From assembly GCA_017436185.1 (NCBI GenBank), contig JAFSDP010000014.1:1-64000 (forward strand): 64,000 nt of DNA, read 5' to 3'. Position 1 is the stretch's first letter. Each line of letters opens with the position of its first letter. Source of the DNA: Alistipes sp. (GTDB lineage Bacteria > Bacteroidota > Bacteroidia > Bacteroidales > Rikenellaceae). Position numbers and translations under genes: made by a program. The notes under the pieces were generated by a model that was not told where the DNA came from, ran no database searches, and worked only from the letters and a program-made list of their open reading frames with translations. Shown piece by piece: positions 41,696 to 50,815 of the stretch.

Positions 41696-42994
41696 ATGAC
41701 GAAAAACTTTATCGAAGAATTGGAGTGGCGCGGGATGATCCACACGATTATGCCCGGTGCCAAAGAGCAGCTCGAGAAGGAGCTGACGACGGCCTACCTG
41801 GGCATCGACCCCACGGCCGACTCACTGCATATCGGCCACCTGGTGGGTGTGATGATTCTCAAGCACTTCCAGATGTGTGGCCACCGTCCCCTGGCACTCA
41901 TCGGCGGTGCTACGGGTATGATTGGCGACCCGTCGGGCAAATCGCAGGAGCGTAACCTCTTGGACGAGCAGACCCTGCGCCACAACCAGGAGGCCATCAA
42001 GGCCCAGCTGGCCAAGCTGCTCGACTTCGACTCGGACGCCCCCAATGCCGCCCGTCTGGTCAATAACTACGACTGGATGAAGGAGTTCTCGTTCCTCGAC
42101 TTTGCCCGCGACATCGGCAAGTGCATCACCGTGAACTATATGATGGCCAAAGATTCGGTCAAGAAGCGTTTCAACGGCGAGGGCGAGGGTATGTCCTTCA
42201 CGGAGTTCACCTACCAGCTCTTGCAGGGCTACGACTTCCTGCACCTCTACCAGACGATGAACTGCAAAATCCAGCTCGGCGGTGCCGACCAGTGGGGTAA
42301 CATCACCACCGGTACGGAGCTGATTCGCCGCAAGCTCGGCTCGGAGGCCGAGGCTTTTGCCATCACCTGCCCCCTGATCACCAAGGCCGACGGCACGAAG
42401 TTCGGCAAGACCGAGAGCGGCAACGTATGGCTCTCGCCCCGCTACACCTCGCCCTACAAGTTCTACCAATTCTGGCTCAACGTGAGCGACGAGGACGCAA
42501 AGCGTTACATCAAGATCTTCACCCTGCTGGATCGTGAGACCATCTCGACGCTTACGGCCCAGCACGACGAGGCGCCCCACCTGCGCATCCTGCAGAAGCG
42601 TCTGGCCGAGGAGATTACGACGATGATTCACTCGCGTGAGGAGTACGAAAAGGCGGTCGAGGCTACGCAGATTCTCTTTGGTGGTGCCACCTCGGAGGCG
42701 TTGCACAAGCTCGACGAGCAGACCCTGTTGCAGGTCTTCGAGGGTGTGCCCCAGTTCACCATCGCACGCAGCGACCTGGGTGAGCTGACGATGATCGATC
42801 TGGCTGCCGAGAAGACCAACATCTTCCCCTCGAAGGGCGAGTGCCGCAAGATGATTCAGGGTGGCGGCGTGTCGCTCAACAAAGAGAAGGTAAGCGATCC
42901 GCAGCGTAAGGTGACCGAGGAGGATCTGATTGCCGACAAGTACCTTTTGGTGCAGCGTGGCAAGAAGAACTACTACCTGGTCATCGCCGAGTAA
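41696..42994 (+). CDS. tyrS: Tyrosyl-tRNA synthetase
   Basis: This 432-residue class I synthetase has the HIGH motif (HIGHLVG), a KFGKTESGN version of KMSKS, and a C-terminal S4-type domain (about 365-432). It charges tRNA-Tyr. It starts 29 bases after dnaX and is followed by folB, so the three may be co-transcribed. Confidence 0.96.
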   Translation: MTKNFIEELEWRGMIHTIMPGAKEQLEKELTTAYLGIDPTADSLHIGHLVGVMILKHFQMCGHRPLALIGGATGMIGDPSGKSQERNLLDEQTLRHNQEAIKAQLAKLLDFDSDAPNAARLVNNYDWMKEFSFLDFARDIGKCITVNYMMAKDSVKKRFNGEGEGMSFTEFTYQLLQGYDFLHLYQTMNCKIQLGGADQWGNITTGTELIRRKLGSEAEAFAITCPLITKADGTKFGKTESGNVWLSPRYTSPYKFYQFWLNVSDEDAKRYIKIFTLLDRETISTLTAQHDEAPHLRILQKRLAEEITTMIHSREEYEKAVEATQILFGGATSEALHKLDEQTLLQVFEGVPQFTIARSDLGELTMIDLAAEKTNIFPSKGECRKMIQGGGVSLNKEKVSDPQRKVTEEDLIADKYLLVQRGKKNYYLVIAE

Positions 42995-43017
42995 CAAAAA
43001 CCGAAAAAAGGCTGCCG

Positions 43018-43371
43018 ATGAACTACACGATTCACCTCGAAGGAATGGAGTTTCACGCCTTCCACGGCTGCTACGATTTGGAGCAGGTGGTGGGCAACCG
43101 CTTCCGTGTGGAGTTGAAGATTACCACACCGCTCGGCGAGGTGGCCGAAAAAGACGATGTGCGTCTGGCAGTAAACTACCTGACGGTCTATGAACTCACC
43201 CGTGAGGTGATGCGCCAAAAACAGCGCACCATCGAGCGTGTGGCCGTCAATATCATCTCGGCCCTGAAGGCCCACTACCCCGCCATTGTCGAGGTAACGT
43301 GCCGTGTCACGAAACTCGCACCACCCCTGGGTGGTAAGGTCGAGGGGGTCAGCGTCGAGATTACCCAATAA
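43018..43371 (+). CDS. folB: Dihydroneopterin aldolase
   Basis: This 117-residue protein of the FolB fold starts MNYTIHLEGMEFHAFHGCYDLE, the usual pterin-binding start (FHAFHG). It cleaves 7,8-dihydroneopterin in folate synthesis. It sits 23 bases after tyrS. The C-terminal EVTCRVTKLAPPLGG is also typical. Confidence 0.9.
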   Translation: MNYTIHLEGMEFHAFHGCYDLEQVVGNRFRVELKITTPLGEVAEKDDVRLAVNYLTVYELTREVMRQKQRTIERVAVNIISALKAHYPAIVEVTCRVTKLAPPLGGKVEGVSVEITQ

Positions 43372-43452
43372 GTGCAAAGGGAGTGGAGGGGGAGAAAAAC
43401 CGCTCTGCTCCCTTGGGCTTTTTTACCCGAATTTAGGTTAAGTTAGAAACAT

Positions 43453-44799
43453 ATGAGTGCAAAAAAACGTGCCACCTTCGGGGGGCGCATCAGTGCGGTG
43501 TTGGTCTCGGCCGGCAGCGCCATCGGACTGGGCAACATCTGGCGTTTCCCCTACCTGGCGGGCGAAAACGGCGGTGCCGCCTTTCTGCTGATTTATGTCT
43601 TGGCCATTCTGCTGATTGGTCTGCCGCTGATGTTGGCCGAATTTTCGGTCGGAACGGCCTCGCGTAGCAGTGCCGTTATGGCCTATCGCAAGCTCGGAAA
43701 ACGCTGGTCGATAGTGGGTTACATTGGCGTATTGACCGCCATCATCATCTTGGGATTCTACCTTGTGGTGGCGGGTTGGACGGCCGAATACACCGTCGCT
43801 TCGCTCACCGGCGAACTGATGGCCCAACCCAATGCCGAGGCGCACACTGCCGCCTTCCAGAACTTCATCTCCCACCCTTGGCGACCGCTGTTGTATGCCG
43901 TGCTGTTTGCCCTGGCTACGCACCTGATTATCGCCCTCGGTGTGCAGAAGGGCATCGAACGCAGCTCGAAGGTGATGATGCCGCTGCTGCTGCTCTTTAT
44001 GGTGGTGCTGGCCATCCGCTCGTGCACCCTTGACGGCGGGTTGGAGGGTCTTCGCTTCTTCCTGATGCCCGACCTGGCGAAGGTCTCGGCCTCTACCATT
44101 CTGGCAGCCGTCGGACAGGCCTTCTTCTCGCTCTCGATTGGTCTGGGTACGATGGTGGTCTATGCCTCCTACTTCGCCCCCAAAACCAACCTGCAGCGCA
44201 CGGCGGTGGAGGTTTCGATACTCGATACGTTGGTAGCCGTGCTGGCCGGTGTAGTTATCTTCCCGGCGGTGTTCAGTGCGGGTATTGAGCCGGGCTCGGG
44301 TCCCTCGCTGGTCTTCATTACCCTCCCCTCCATCTTCTCGAAGATGGCCTTTGGGGGTGTGTGGGCGACCCTTTTCTTCCTGCTGCTTGTGCTGGCAGCC
44401 CTCACCTCGACCATCTCGATGCACGAATCCTTCACGGCTTACCTGGTCGATGATTGGAAGCTGAAACGCAAGACGGCCGCCTACCTCACAACGGGCATTG
44501 CCATCGTCTTGGCAGTGGTGGCCTCGCTCTCGTTGGGCGACTGGAGCGACGTGAAGTTCTTCGGAATGACCATCTTCGATGCGATGGACTACATCACGGC
44601 CAACATTATGTTGCCCGCAGGTGCCCTGCTGACCTGCCTCTTTGTGGGTTGGCGATTGGATAAACAGTTCGTCACCAAGCAGCTCTACCCCGAGACCCAC
44701 CCCAACAAGTGGGTGATGCGTTACCTGCGCCTGATGTGGCGGGTGGGTTGCCCGCTGCTGCTGGTACTGATCTTCCTCGACAGCCTCGGGTTTATTTAA
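43453..44799 (+). CDS. Sodium-dependent transporter (NSS/SNF family)
   Basis: This 448-residue transporter has about eleven membrane helices. The first contains the NSS signature GSAIGLGNIWRFPYL with NGGAAF next, and unwound-helix features recur later (FFSLSIGLGTMVVYASY). Members import amino acids or similar solutes with sodium. The substrate is unknown. It ends before a strong terminator. Confidence 0.92.
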   Translation: MSAKKRATFGGRISAVLVSAGSAIGLGNIWRFPYLAGENGGAAFLLIYVLAILLIGLPLMLAEFSVGTASRSSAVMAYRKLGKRWSIVGYIGVLTAIIILGFYLVVAGWTAEYTVASLTGELMAQPNAEAHTAAFQNFISHPWRPLLYAVLFALATHLIIALGVQKGIERSSKVMMPLLLLFMVVLAIRSCTLDGGLEGLRFFLMPDLAKVSASTILAAVGQAFFSLSIGLGTMVVYASYFAPKTNLQRTAVEVSILDTLVAVLAGVVIFPAVFSAGIEPGSGPSLVFITLPSIFSKMAFGGVWATLFFLLLVLAALTSTISMHESFTAYLVDDWKLKRKTAAYLTTGIAIVLAVVASLSLGDWSDVKFFGMTIFDAMDYITANIMLPAGALLTCLFVGWRLDKQFVTKQLYPETHPNKWVMRYLRLMWRVGCPLLLVLIFLDSLGFI

Positions 44800-44830
44800 G
44801 CCGTCGGGAAGCTCGAACGACCCTCAAAAG

Positions 44831-44872
44831 AAAAAAATCCCTGCATCAAAACACGGATGTGGGGATTTTTTT
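44831..44872 (+). terminator. Terminator after the NSS transporter gene
   Basis: An A run then ATCCCTGCATC (44837-44847) pairs with GATGTGGGGAT (44856-44866), followed by a T run to 44872. Confidence 0.8.
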
Positions 44873-44907
44873 GGTCGTCGCATTAGGATTTTTGGCGCAA
44901 AATGTTA

Positions 44908-44915
44908 TATCTTTG
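44908..44915 (+). promoter_or_regulatory. -7 promoter box for the YbjN-like gene
   Basis: TATCTTTG matches TAnnTTTG, 56 bases before the ATG at 44972. Confidence 0.6.
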
Positions 44916-44971
44916 TAAAAAGTACACTCTATAAAAGAGATAAACAACTACCAACTTAATACTTTTACACT

Positions 44972-45370
44972 ATGGCAACATTGAAAGAGCGCTGTATGGA
45001 GATCCTCCGTGAGGAGGGTTACCTGCCTACCATCGACGACGATGGCGATATCAAACTGAAGGTTCAGGGTCTGACCTACTACGTCATTTGCGACTCGGAC
45101 GACGACGTCTATCTGCGTGTATGGCTCCCCTCGTTCTGGTCGATTGAGAACAACGAGGAGTTTGCCAAGGCTCACTTCGTGGCCAACAAGGTGAATCGTG
45201 AGTACAAGGTGGCCAAGGTGACCATCAACAAGAACAACGACAACACCCACGCCCAGTGCGAGATGTTCATCAGCCCCGACGATCCGCAGCTGAAGCGCAT
45301 CCTGCTGCGTCTGTTCAACCTGCTCTCGAGCGTACGTTCCGACTTCGCCGAGGGTATGCGTGGCGAGTAA
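44972..45370 (+). CDS. YbjN-like protein
   Basis: This acidic 132-residue protein begins MATLKERCMEILREEGYLPT and has an alternating alpha/beta pattern with D-rich loops (CDSDDDVY). It resembles YbjN/type III secretion chaperone-like folds found across Bacteroidetes. No signal peptide is present. Such proteins may bind other proteins, and their role is not established. It has its own promoter and terminator and precedes a TIR-domain gene. Confidence 0.75.
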   Translation: MATLKERCMEILREEGYLPTIDDDGDIKLKVQGLTYYVICDSDDDVYLRVWLPSFWSIENNEEFAKAHFVANKVNREYKVAKVTINKNNDNTHAQCEMFISPDDPQLKRILLRLFNLLSSVRSDFAEGMRGE

Positions 45371-45395
45371 CGGGCGCATAGCACTCACCCACACA

Positions 45396-45443
45396 AACCA
45401 GCCTGCACCTTAATATAAATAGGTGTGGGCCGGTTTTTCGCCT
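45396..45443 (+). terminator. Terminator after the YbjN-like gene
   Basis: AACC-GCC-CACC pairs with GGTG-GGC-GGTT across a TTAATATAAATA loop, followed by TTTTT. Confidence 0.65.
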
Positions 45444-45482
45444 ACACAGGCCAACCACCAACATCAAAAACCCTGACCCGCT

Positions 45483-46535
45483 ATGGAACAGCAGAAGAAG
45501 AGCGTCTTTATCAGCTACTCGCGCAAGGACTACAAGCTCGAAAATGGCGAGATTATCCCGGGCAACATCGTCTCGGAGATTAAATCCATTCTCGAAGAGA
45601 ACAACATCGGCTATTGGCTCGACGAGGAGGGAATCAGTGCCACGACTCCCGACTATATGGAGAAAATTTCGCGTGCCATCGACGAAGCCGCTATCTTCCT
45701 CTTCATTGCCACCGAGAACTCGTGCCACTCCCGCTTCTGCAAAATGGAGGTAAGCTATGCCGTAGAGCAGGAGAAGACGATGATCATCGTCAAGAACCTC
45801 GAGAAGTTCCCCTCGGGCATCGGCATCTGGTTGGCCGGACGTGAGTTTATCGACCACCTGCACAAACCCGAGCTGACCGCCGAGCGACTCATCGAGGCGA
45901 TTGCACCGATTATTCAGCCGGAGGAAGATTTTAAGGAGACCTTCGACACGCTGAAAACGCAGAAGGAACAACTGCTCGGCCAGCTGAAGATCTACACCGA
46001 ATATCGGGCGGTGTTGCAGGAGGAGATTGAGGTGAAAAGCGAGCAGCTGGAGCAGCTGCAAGCCGAAATGGCTACCCTCGAAGAGGCCCTTCGCAAGCGC
46101 AAGGAGAGCATATCGGCCGTCGTGCGTGAGGTGGACCGCCTCAATATCGAGTTGGACAAGATTAACTCGAGCCTGGCCGAATGCAAGGGTAGCGAAGAGA
46201 ACTCGGATGTGATTCCCGTGGTGGGTCCCGTCATCCCGCAGGCACCTGAGGAGGAGACCAAGCAGACCGAGAAGGGAACGGCAACCCCTGCTCCTGCCCC
46301 CGAGCCCGAAGAGGCGGTGGAAGAGGAGCCCACGCCGACCCCGCCCGTCATCCCGACGCTGACCCGCCCACAACCCGAGACGCCGACACCCGCCATCGAG
46401 CCGAAGGAGGAGGCTGCCGCCGAAGAGGAAGAGGAGGAGGAAGAGCCCACGGTGAAGGTCGATACCTCGGCCGCTCTCTCAAGCCTGGCCGGCTTCTTCA
46501 AGCCCAAAAAGGAGGAGGAAGAGCAAAGCTGCTAA
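45483..46535 (+). CDS. TIR-domain protein with coiled coil and acidic Pro/Glu tail
   Basis: This 350-residue protein starts with a TIR domain (about 5-140). The Glu at 89 in CHSRFCKME sits where NAD-hydrolysing TIRs carry their catalytic Glu. A helical coiled coil follows (about 150-240, many Glu/Lys/Leu), then a Pro/Glu-rich tail and a C-terminal Ser-Cys. There is no signal peptide. It could be an NADase effector, a scaffold or a signalling protein. No defence-gene partner such as a sirtuin, Argonaute or Thoeris subunit is next to it. No TAnnTTTG box was found upstream, so its promoter is unclear. Confidence 0.85.
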   Translation: MEQQKKSVFISYSRKDYKLENGEIIPGNIVSEIKSILEENNIGYWLDEEGISATTPDYMEKISRAIDEAAIFLFIATENSCHSRFCKMEVSYAVEQEKTMIIVKNLEKFPSGIGIWLAGREFIDHLHKPELTAERLIEAIAPIIQPEEDFKETFDTLKTQKEQLLGQLKIYTEYRAVLQEEIEVKSEQLEQLQAEMATLEEALRKRKESISAVVREVDRLNIELDKINSSLAECKGSEENSDVIPVVGPVIPQAPEEETKQTEKGTATPAPAPEPEEAVEEEPTPTPPVIPTLTRPQPETPTPAIEPKEEAAAEEEEEEEEPTVKVDTSAALSSLAGFFKPKKEEEEQSC

Positions 46536-46540
46536 CACAA

Positions 46541-46579
46541 AAAAGAGTCTGTCTAACTAACTGTTAGACAGACTCTTTT
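46541..46579. terminator. Bidirectional terminator between the TIR gene and folC
   Basis: A 17-bp perfect stem (46541-46557/46563-46579), AAAAGAGTCTGTCTAAC with its complement, has a five-base loop. Confidence 0.92.
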
Positions 46580-46597
46580 GCTTTATTGGAGGAATCA

Positions 46598-47887
46598 TTA
46601 CAACGCCTCGCCGACCACGTAGGTCGAGCCGCCGATGAAGATCATATCGTCCTTCTTGGCCAACTCGTTGGCTCGGGCTACGGCCATCGGAACGGGCTTT
46701 ACCACCTCGCCCTGCAAGCCATACGCCGCAGCCGCTTGGGCCAACTCTTCGGCAGGGATGGCTCGCTGACTCTGCGCCTCGGTGAAGATGTAGTAGCCTT
46801 CGGTGGGCAACAGGTGCAGAATCTCCTGCAAATCTTTGTCACGCACGATGCCCATCACGCAGTAGAGTTTGCGGTGGGGCGTAGCGGCCAGCTGCTCCAC
46901 GACATACTTCAGGCCGTGAGCGTTGTGGCCCGTATCGCAAATTGTCAGGGGCGAGTCGGCAATCTTCTGCCAACGGCCACCCAGCGAGGTCGATTCGGCT
47001 GCCGTGCGGATACCCTCCAGGAAGGCACGACGCGAGATGGTCAGCGGCGTGGATTCGTGCAGCAGGTCGGCCACCGTGGCAGCCGTCACCAGATTCTTGC
47101 GCTGGTAGTTGCCCAACAGGTCCAACTCGGCCGCATAGAGGAAGCCGTCACGCTTGCGACGCAGCGAGAAACACTGCTCCTCGGCGTGCATCTCCTGGCA
47201 CTCGCAGACAAACTCGTTCTCGGCATAGACCAAACGGGAGCGATTCTGGGCAGCAATCTCCTCCAACACGCCGTTGTAGGCAGGGTCGCCCTCGCCAATC
47301 ACCACCGGAATGCTCTTCTTGATGATGCCGCCCTTCTCGCGGGCAATCTCGGCACGGGTCGAACCCAGCAGGTTGGTGTGCTCGAGGCCGATGTTGGTAA
47401 TCACGCTCACAATCGGCATGATGACATTCGTCGCATCGAGGCGACCACCAAGGCCCGTCTCAATAACCGCCACCTCGACATCGCTCTGGGCGAAGTAGTC
47501 GAAGGCCAGGGCCGCCGTCATCTCAAAGAACGAGAGGTCCAACGACTCCATCTTCTCACGGTGCTTATCGACAAAATTGACCACCTTCTGTTTGGGAATC
47601 ATCTCGCCATCGACACGGATGCGCTCACGAAAATCCTTCAGGTGGGGCGACGTGAAGAGGCCGGTGCGGTAGCCTGCCTCACGCAGAATCGAGGCCAGGA
47701 TGTGCGACACCGACCCTTTGCCGTTCGTGCCGGCCACGTGGATGGTGAAGAAGTTGCGCTGGGGGTTGCCCAGGTGGCGACAAAATTCGCTGATGCGCTC
47801 CAAGCCGGGCTTATAGGCCGTGGCCCCCGTCTGTTCGAAGGCGGGAAGCGACTGGAACAAAAATTCGAGCGTTTGGGTGTAATTCAT
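46598..47887 (-). CDS. folC: Folylpolyglutamate/dihydrofolate synthase
   Basis: This 429-residue Mur-ligase-like enzyme has the ATP-binding GTNGKGSVSH, a later ETGLGGRLDATN and DTGHNAHG. It adds glutamate to dihydropteroate and folates. It begins 21 bases after lnt on the minus strand, so the two form an operon. Confidence 0.94.
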   Translation of the reverse strand: MNYTQTLEFLFQSLPAFEQTGATAYKPGLERISEFCRHLGNPQRNFFTIHVAGTNGKGSVSHILASILREAGYRTGLFTSPHLKDFRERIRVDGEMIPKQKVVNFVDKHREKMESLDLSFFEMTAALAFDYFAQSDVEVAVIETGLGGRLDATNVIMPIVSVITNIGLEHTNLLGSTRAEIAREKGGIIKKSIPVVIGEGDPAYNGVLEEIAAQNRSRLVYAENEFVCECQEMHAEEQCFSLRRKRDGFLYAAELDLLGNYQRKNLVTAATVADLLHESTPLTISRRAFLEGIRTAAESTSLGGRWQKIADSPLTICDTGHNAHGLKYVVEQLAATPHRKLYCVMGIVRDKDLQEILHLLPTEGYYIFTEAQSQRAIPAEELAQAAAAYGLQGEVVKPVPMAVARANELAKKDDMIFIGGSTYVVGEAL

Positions 47888-47908
47888 AACTTATTTTGGT
47901 ACGGGAAA

Positions 47909-49486
47909 TTAAGGGACAAGGTAGTTGCGCCGCTTGATGCGATAGGCCACAAAGTAGAGCACACACAAAAGCAGCAGGTAGCCCGCAATGCGCCCCAAAT
48001 AGTCGCCATAGCGGGTATAGAAGGTCACACGGTGGTTCAGTGCCACCTCCTCGGTCAGCACGCCACGCTCCTCCCAGCCGAGGGTCGAACTGACATCGCC
48101 TCGGCCATTGATGAAGCCCGAGCGCCCCGTGTTGGCCGAGCGGGCCACACTGCGACGGTGCTCGATGGCACGCAGGCGCGAGAGGGTGAAGAGGTGCTTG
48201 TAGCCGGGCGTGTCGCCCCACCAACCATCGTTCGAGAGGATGGCCATCAGCGAGGCTCCACGACGCACGTGGTCACCGTAGAAGTTGCCATAGACCCCCT
48301 CGTAACAGATGGCAGGGCCGATTTTCACCCCTCGGTGGTCAAAGGCCGAGCCGTGTTTGCCTTCGCCAATCTGACCCACCACACCCCCCAGGTCGATGAC
48401 CAGGAAGTCCAACACATCGAAGATCCACAGCGGGGTCTTCTCGACGCCAATCACCAGGCGTCCCTTGTGGTGGATGAGGGTTCGAGTGGTGTCGAGGCCG
48501 ATGGCCGCATTGAAGATGTCGTAGCTGCCAAAGGCGGGATTCCACAGCGGTCGTGCCGTGCGGCTCTCCGCCCCTGCGGGGTAGTAGCGGCGGGTATTGG
48601 CACCCGTCACCAACATCGTATTCGGCAAGCGATGACGCAGCGTATCACGCAGGCGGCTCCACACCTCGGCTTCGTCGCCCTCGATCTGCTCAGCGAGCGT
48701 CGGCTCCCACCAATAGCCCGGCACGGCCGTCTCGGGCAGCAACACAAAATCGCTCTCGGCGGGCACCTCATTCAGTAGCGAGAAGATATTGTCGATTTGG
48801 CGATCGGTGTCGCCATCGAACTTTTCGTAGGCATCGACATTGGGTTGGAGGATGCTCACCTGCACCCGCTCGGTCGGCTCGTCGTAGCTGAAGTAGAGCA
48901 CGAGCGAGACCACCAACGGCACCACCACGCCCAACACCGCCTTCAGCATACGGATGGGTGTGCGACTGCGCAACGCCTCGAAAATCAACAAGTTGCACAC
49001 CAACACCCACACCGAGCCACCCAGCACGCCGCACCACTCATACCACTGCACGGCCCACACATCGTGCGAGAAACCGTTGCCGAGCAGCAACCAGGGCCAC
49101 GATACCTCCCCCTCCAGATACCAATACTCGGTCGCCACCCAGGCGGCCACCAACACGGTGTAGGCCAGGGGCTTCGGTCCTCGCTTGAGGATCGTGTGGT
49201 AGAGCATAAAGGCAAAGAGGTTGAGAGCCGAAGAGACAATCGTAGCGGCAATGGGGCCTACGGGCGTAGCGTTCCAGATCCACCAGACGGTGGCGACGTT
49301 CCACCCCACAAACGTGAGGGTAGCCCAGCCGAAGGTACGCCACCAACCCCGACGGGTAGGCTCGGCCTCGGCACTGATGTAGAGCAGCGGCACGAGGGCC
49401 ACGAGCAGTCCGAGGCCTGTCACACCGAGCCACCCTGCCGAGAGCAGGATGACCGATAACAAGACCGGGAGCAACTGTCGTTTCAT
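47909..49486 (-). CDS. lnt: Apolipoprotein N-acyltransferase
   Basis: This 525-residue inner-membrane enzyme has about six N-terminal helices (about 1-200) and one C-terminal helix, with a periplasmic nitrilase domain between. The Glu-Lys-Cys triad is visible in LPETAVPGYW, GVEKTP and ICYEGVYG. It adds the third acyl chain to lipoproteins, which fits a genome rich in lipoproteins (several in this window). Confidence 0.93.
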   Translation of the reverse strand: MKRQLLPVLLSVILLSAGWLGVTGLGLLVALVPLLYISAEAEPTRRGWWRTFGWATLTFVGWNVATVWWIWNATPVGPIAATIVSSALNLFAFMLYHTILKRGPKPLAYTVLVAAWVATEYWYLEGEVSWPWLLLGNGFSHDVWAVQWYEWCGVLGGSVWVLVCNLLIFEALRSRTPIRMLKAVLGVVVPLVVSLVLYFSYDEPTERVQVSILQPNVDAYEKFDGDTDRQIDNIFSLLNEVPAESDFVLLPETAVPGYWWEPTLAEQIEGDEAEVWSRLRDTLRHRLPNTMLVTGANTRRYYPAGAESRTARPLWNPAFGSYDIFNAAIGLDTTRTLIHHKGRLVIGVEKTPLWIFDVLDFLVIDLGGVVGQIGEGKHGSAFDHRGVKIGPAICYEGVYGNFYGDHVRRGASLMAILSNDGWWGDTPGYKHLFTLSRLRAIEHRRSVARSANTGRSGFINGRGDVSSTLGWEERGVLTEEVALNHRVTFYTRYGDYLGRIAGYLLLLCVLYFVAYRIKRRNYLVP

Positions 49487-49508
49487 AAATCGGGGTTAAT
49501 TCGTTACA

Positions 49509-49516
49509 CAAAAATA
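49509..49516 (-). promoter_or_regulatory. -7 promoter box for the lnt-folC operon
   Basis: TATTTTTG on the minus strand matches TAnnTTTG, 22 bases before the lnt ATG at 49486. Confidence 0.6.
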
Positions 49517-49662
49517 GTCAAAGAAAAGTAAATAACCACAAAAAGCGGGTAAAATCACCCTTCGGGTGCAGCTTTATGAGAAAAAGGGGGCTTGTTTGCC
49601 AAAAAAATTGTAAATTAGCATCCAATATGTGCGTGTCACAAAACCTAAAACCAAAACTGAAG

Positions 49663-50721
49663 ATGAAAAAATTGGCCTCGCAACCCCTGCCCGTAGATGT
49701 GGTCTTCCACCCCTCGTGGTGGAACAAGCACGTCGGCATCTGCTTCGATGAAGATTTCTTTTACGACCCCCGCCGCCGTGTAAGCGACGAGCAACTGATG
49801 GAGCAGACCCTCTACGACCGCTTCGGCGATTGCGGACTGGGACTCCACCGCAACGAGGCCCGACCCGAAATCGGTGCCGTGCATCTGGCTGCCGGCTATC
49901 TGCTGTCGGAGATGCTCGGCTGCCGCATCGAATACTTCGCCGACTCGGCACCGCAGGTCATCTGCGCCCACCGCGAGGAGTTGGAGATCGACGAGGAGGC
50001 CCCCTTCCGTTCGCCCGCCTTCAAGCGGCTGCAAGCCCTCATTGAGGAGCTGAAGGCCCGCCACGGCTATGTCACGGGAGACATCAACTGGGGTGGCGTG
50101 CTGAATCTGGCCATGGACCTGAAGGGCGAAAATGTCTTGATGGATATGATGATGGACCCCGAGGGGGTGAAGCGTTACTTCGCCCAGATTGGCCGTGTGG
50201 TGGAGCGTTTCTTCAGCTACATCAAGGCCGAAACGGGCACCTCCTCGATCTCAGTAAACCGCATCGCACGTCTCCTCGATGAGCCGATTTACATCCATTC
50301 GGAGTGTTCGCACACGATGATTTCGGAGCAGGATTACGAGGATCTGCTGCTCGACATCGACATCGAGTGGAGCAAGAAATACCAACCCTACGGCATCCAC
50401 TACTGTGGTAAAGACCCCCACCGCCACGCCGCTCAATTTGCCAAAATTCCCCACCTCTCGTTCCTCGACCTGGGTTGGGGTGGCGACGTAAAGACGCTGC
50501 GTGAGGCCCTGCCCGAGACCTTCTTCTCGTTGCGCCTCAACCCCGTGGAGATTAACGACTACACGTCTGACGAGTTGCGAACGATCATTACCGAGCGTGT
50601 CGAGGCTTCGGGCGATCGCTACAAGACGGGCATCTGTTGCGTGAATATGGACGGCAACGTCAGCGACGAACGTGTGAAAGAGATCTACCGCATCGCCGAG
50701 GAGCTGAAAGTTGAAAATTAA
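49663..50721 (+). CDS. Uroporphyrinogen decarboxylase-family protein, copy 1 (not HemE)
   Basis: This protein of about 352 residues has a UroD-like TIM barrel. It lacks the N-terminal RQAGRYLPEY motif of true HemE and instead shows HYCG (in GIHYCGKD), like the zinc site of MtaA-type methyltransferases. The frame opens earlier (49576 and an ATG at 49627), but MKKLASQPL at 49663 is the natural start. A demethylation or methyl-transfer role is more likely than decarboxylation, but no corrinoid protein is adjacent. Confidence 0.8.
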   Translation: MKKLASQPLPVDVVFHPSWWNKHVGICFDEDFFYDPRRRVSDEQLMEQTLYDRFGDCGLGLHRNEARPEIGAVHLAAGYLLSEMLGCRIEYFADSAPQVICAHREELEIDEEAPFRSPAFKRLQALIEELKARHGYVTGDINWGGVLNLAMDLKGENVLMDMMMDPEGVKRYFAQIGRVVERFFSYIKAETGTSSISVNRIARLLDEPIYIHSECSHTMISEQDYEDLLLDIDIEWSKKYQPYGIHYCGKDPHRHAAQFAKIPHLSFLDLGWGGDVKTLREALPETFFSLRLNPVEINDYTSDELRTIITERVEASGDRYKTGICCVNMDGNVSDERVKEIYRIAEELKVEN

Positions 50722-50739
50722 AAGTTGAAAGTTAGGGGG

Positions 50740-50774
50740 CTATAACGACCTATAGTGACTTATAGCGACCTTAT
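50740..50774. repeat. Short repeat with core GGTCGCTATAGG
   Basis: Runs such as AACGACCTATAGTGACTTAT and AGCGACC resemble units also seen at 53864-53935, 54036-54073, 54926-54966 and 55076-55098. All lie in this 50-55 kb stretch between genes. Confidence 0.5.
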
Positions 50775-50815
50775 CTTTCCATTCTCCCATTTTGAATTTT
50801 GAATTTCGTTTTGCT

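Noticed and set aside
44972..46535. YbjN-like and TIR genes as a two-gene defence operon
   Set aside because: A terminator (45396-45443) lies between them and no conserved-neighbour evidence can be had here, so this is kept only as a possibility.
46586..48778. Long plus-strand frame (730 codons) opposite folC and lnt
   Set aside because: It is a shadow of two recognised enzymes and crosses the gap between them.
50783..50808. TTTTGAATTTTGAATTT stretch, also similar ones near 14880 and 53790, as CRISPR-like repeats
   Set aside because: They are low-complexity AT tracts without regular spacing or unique spacers.
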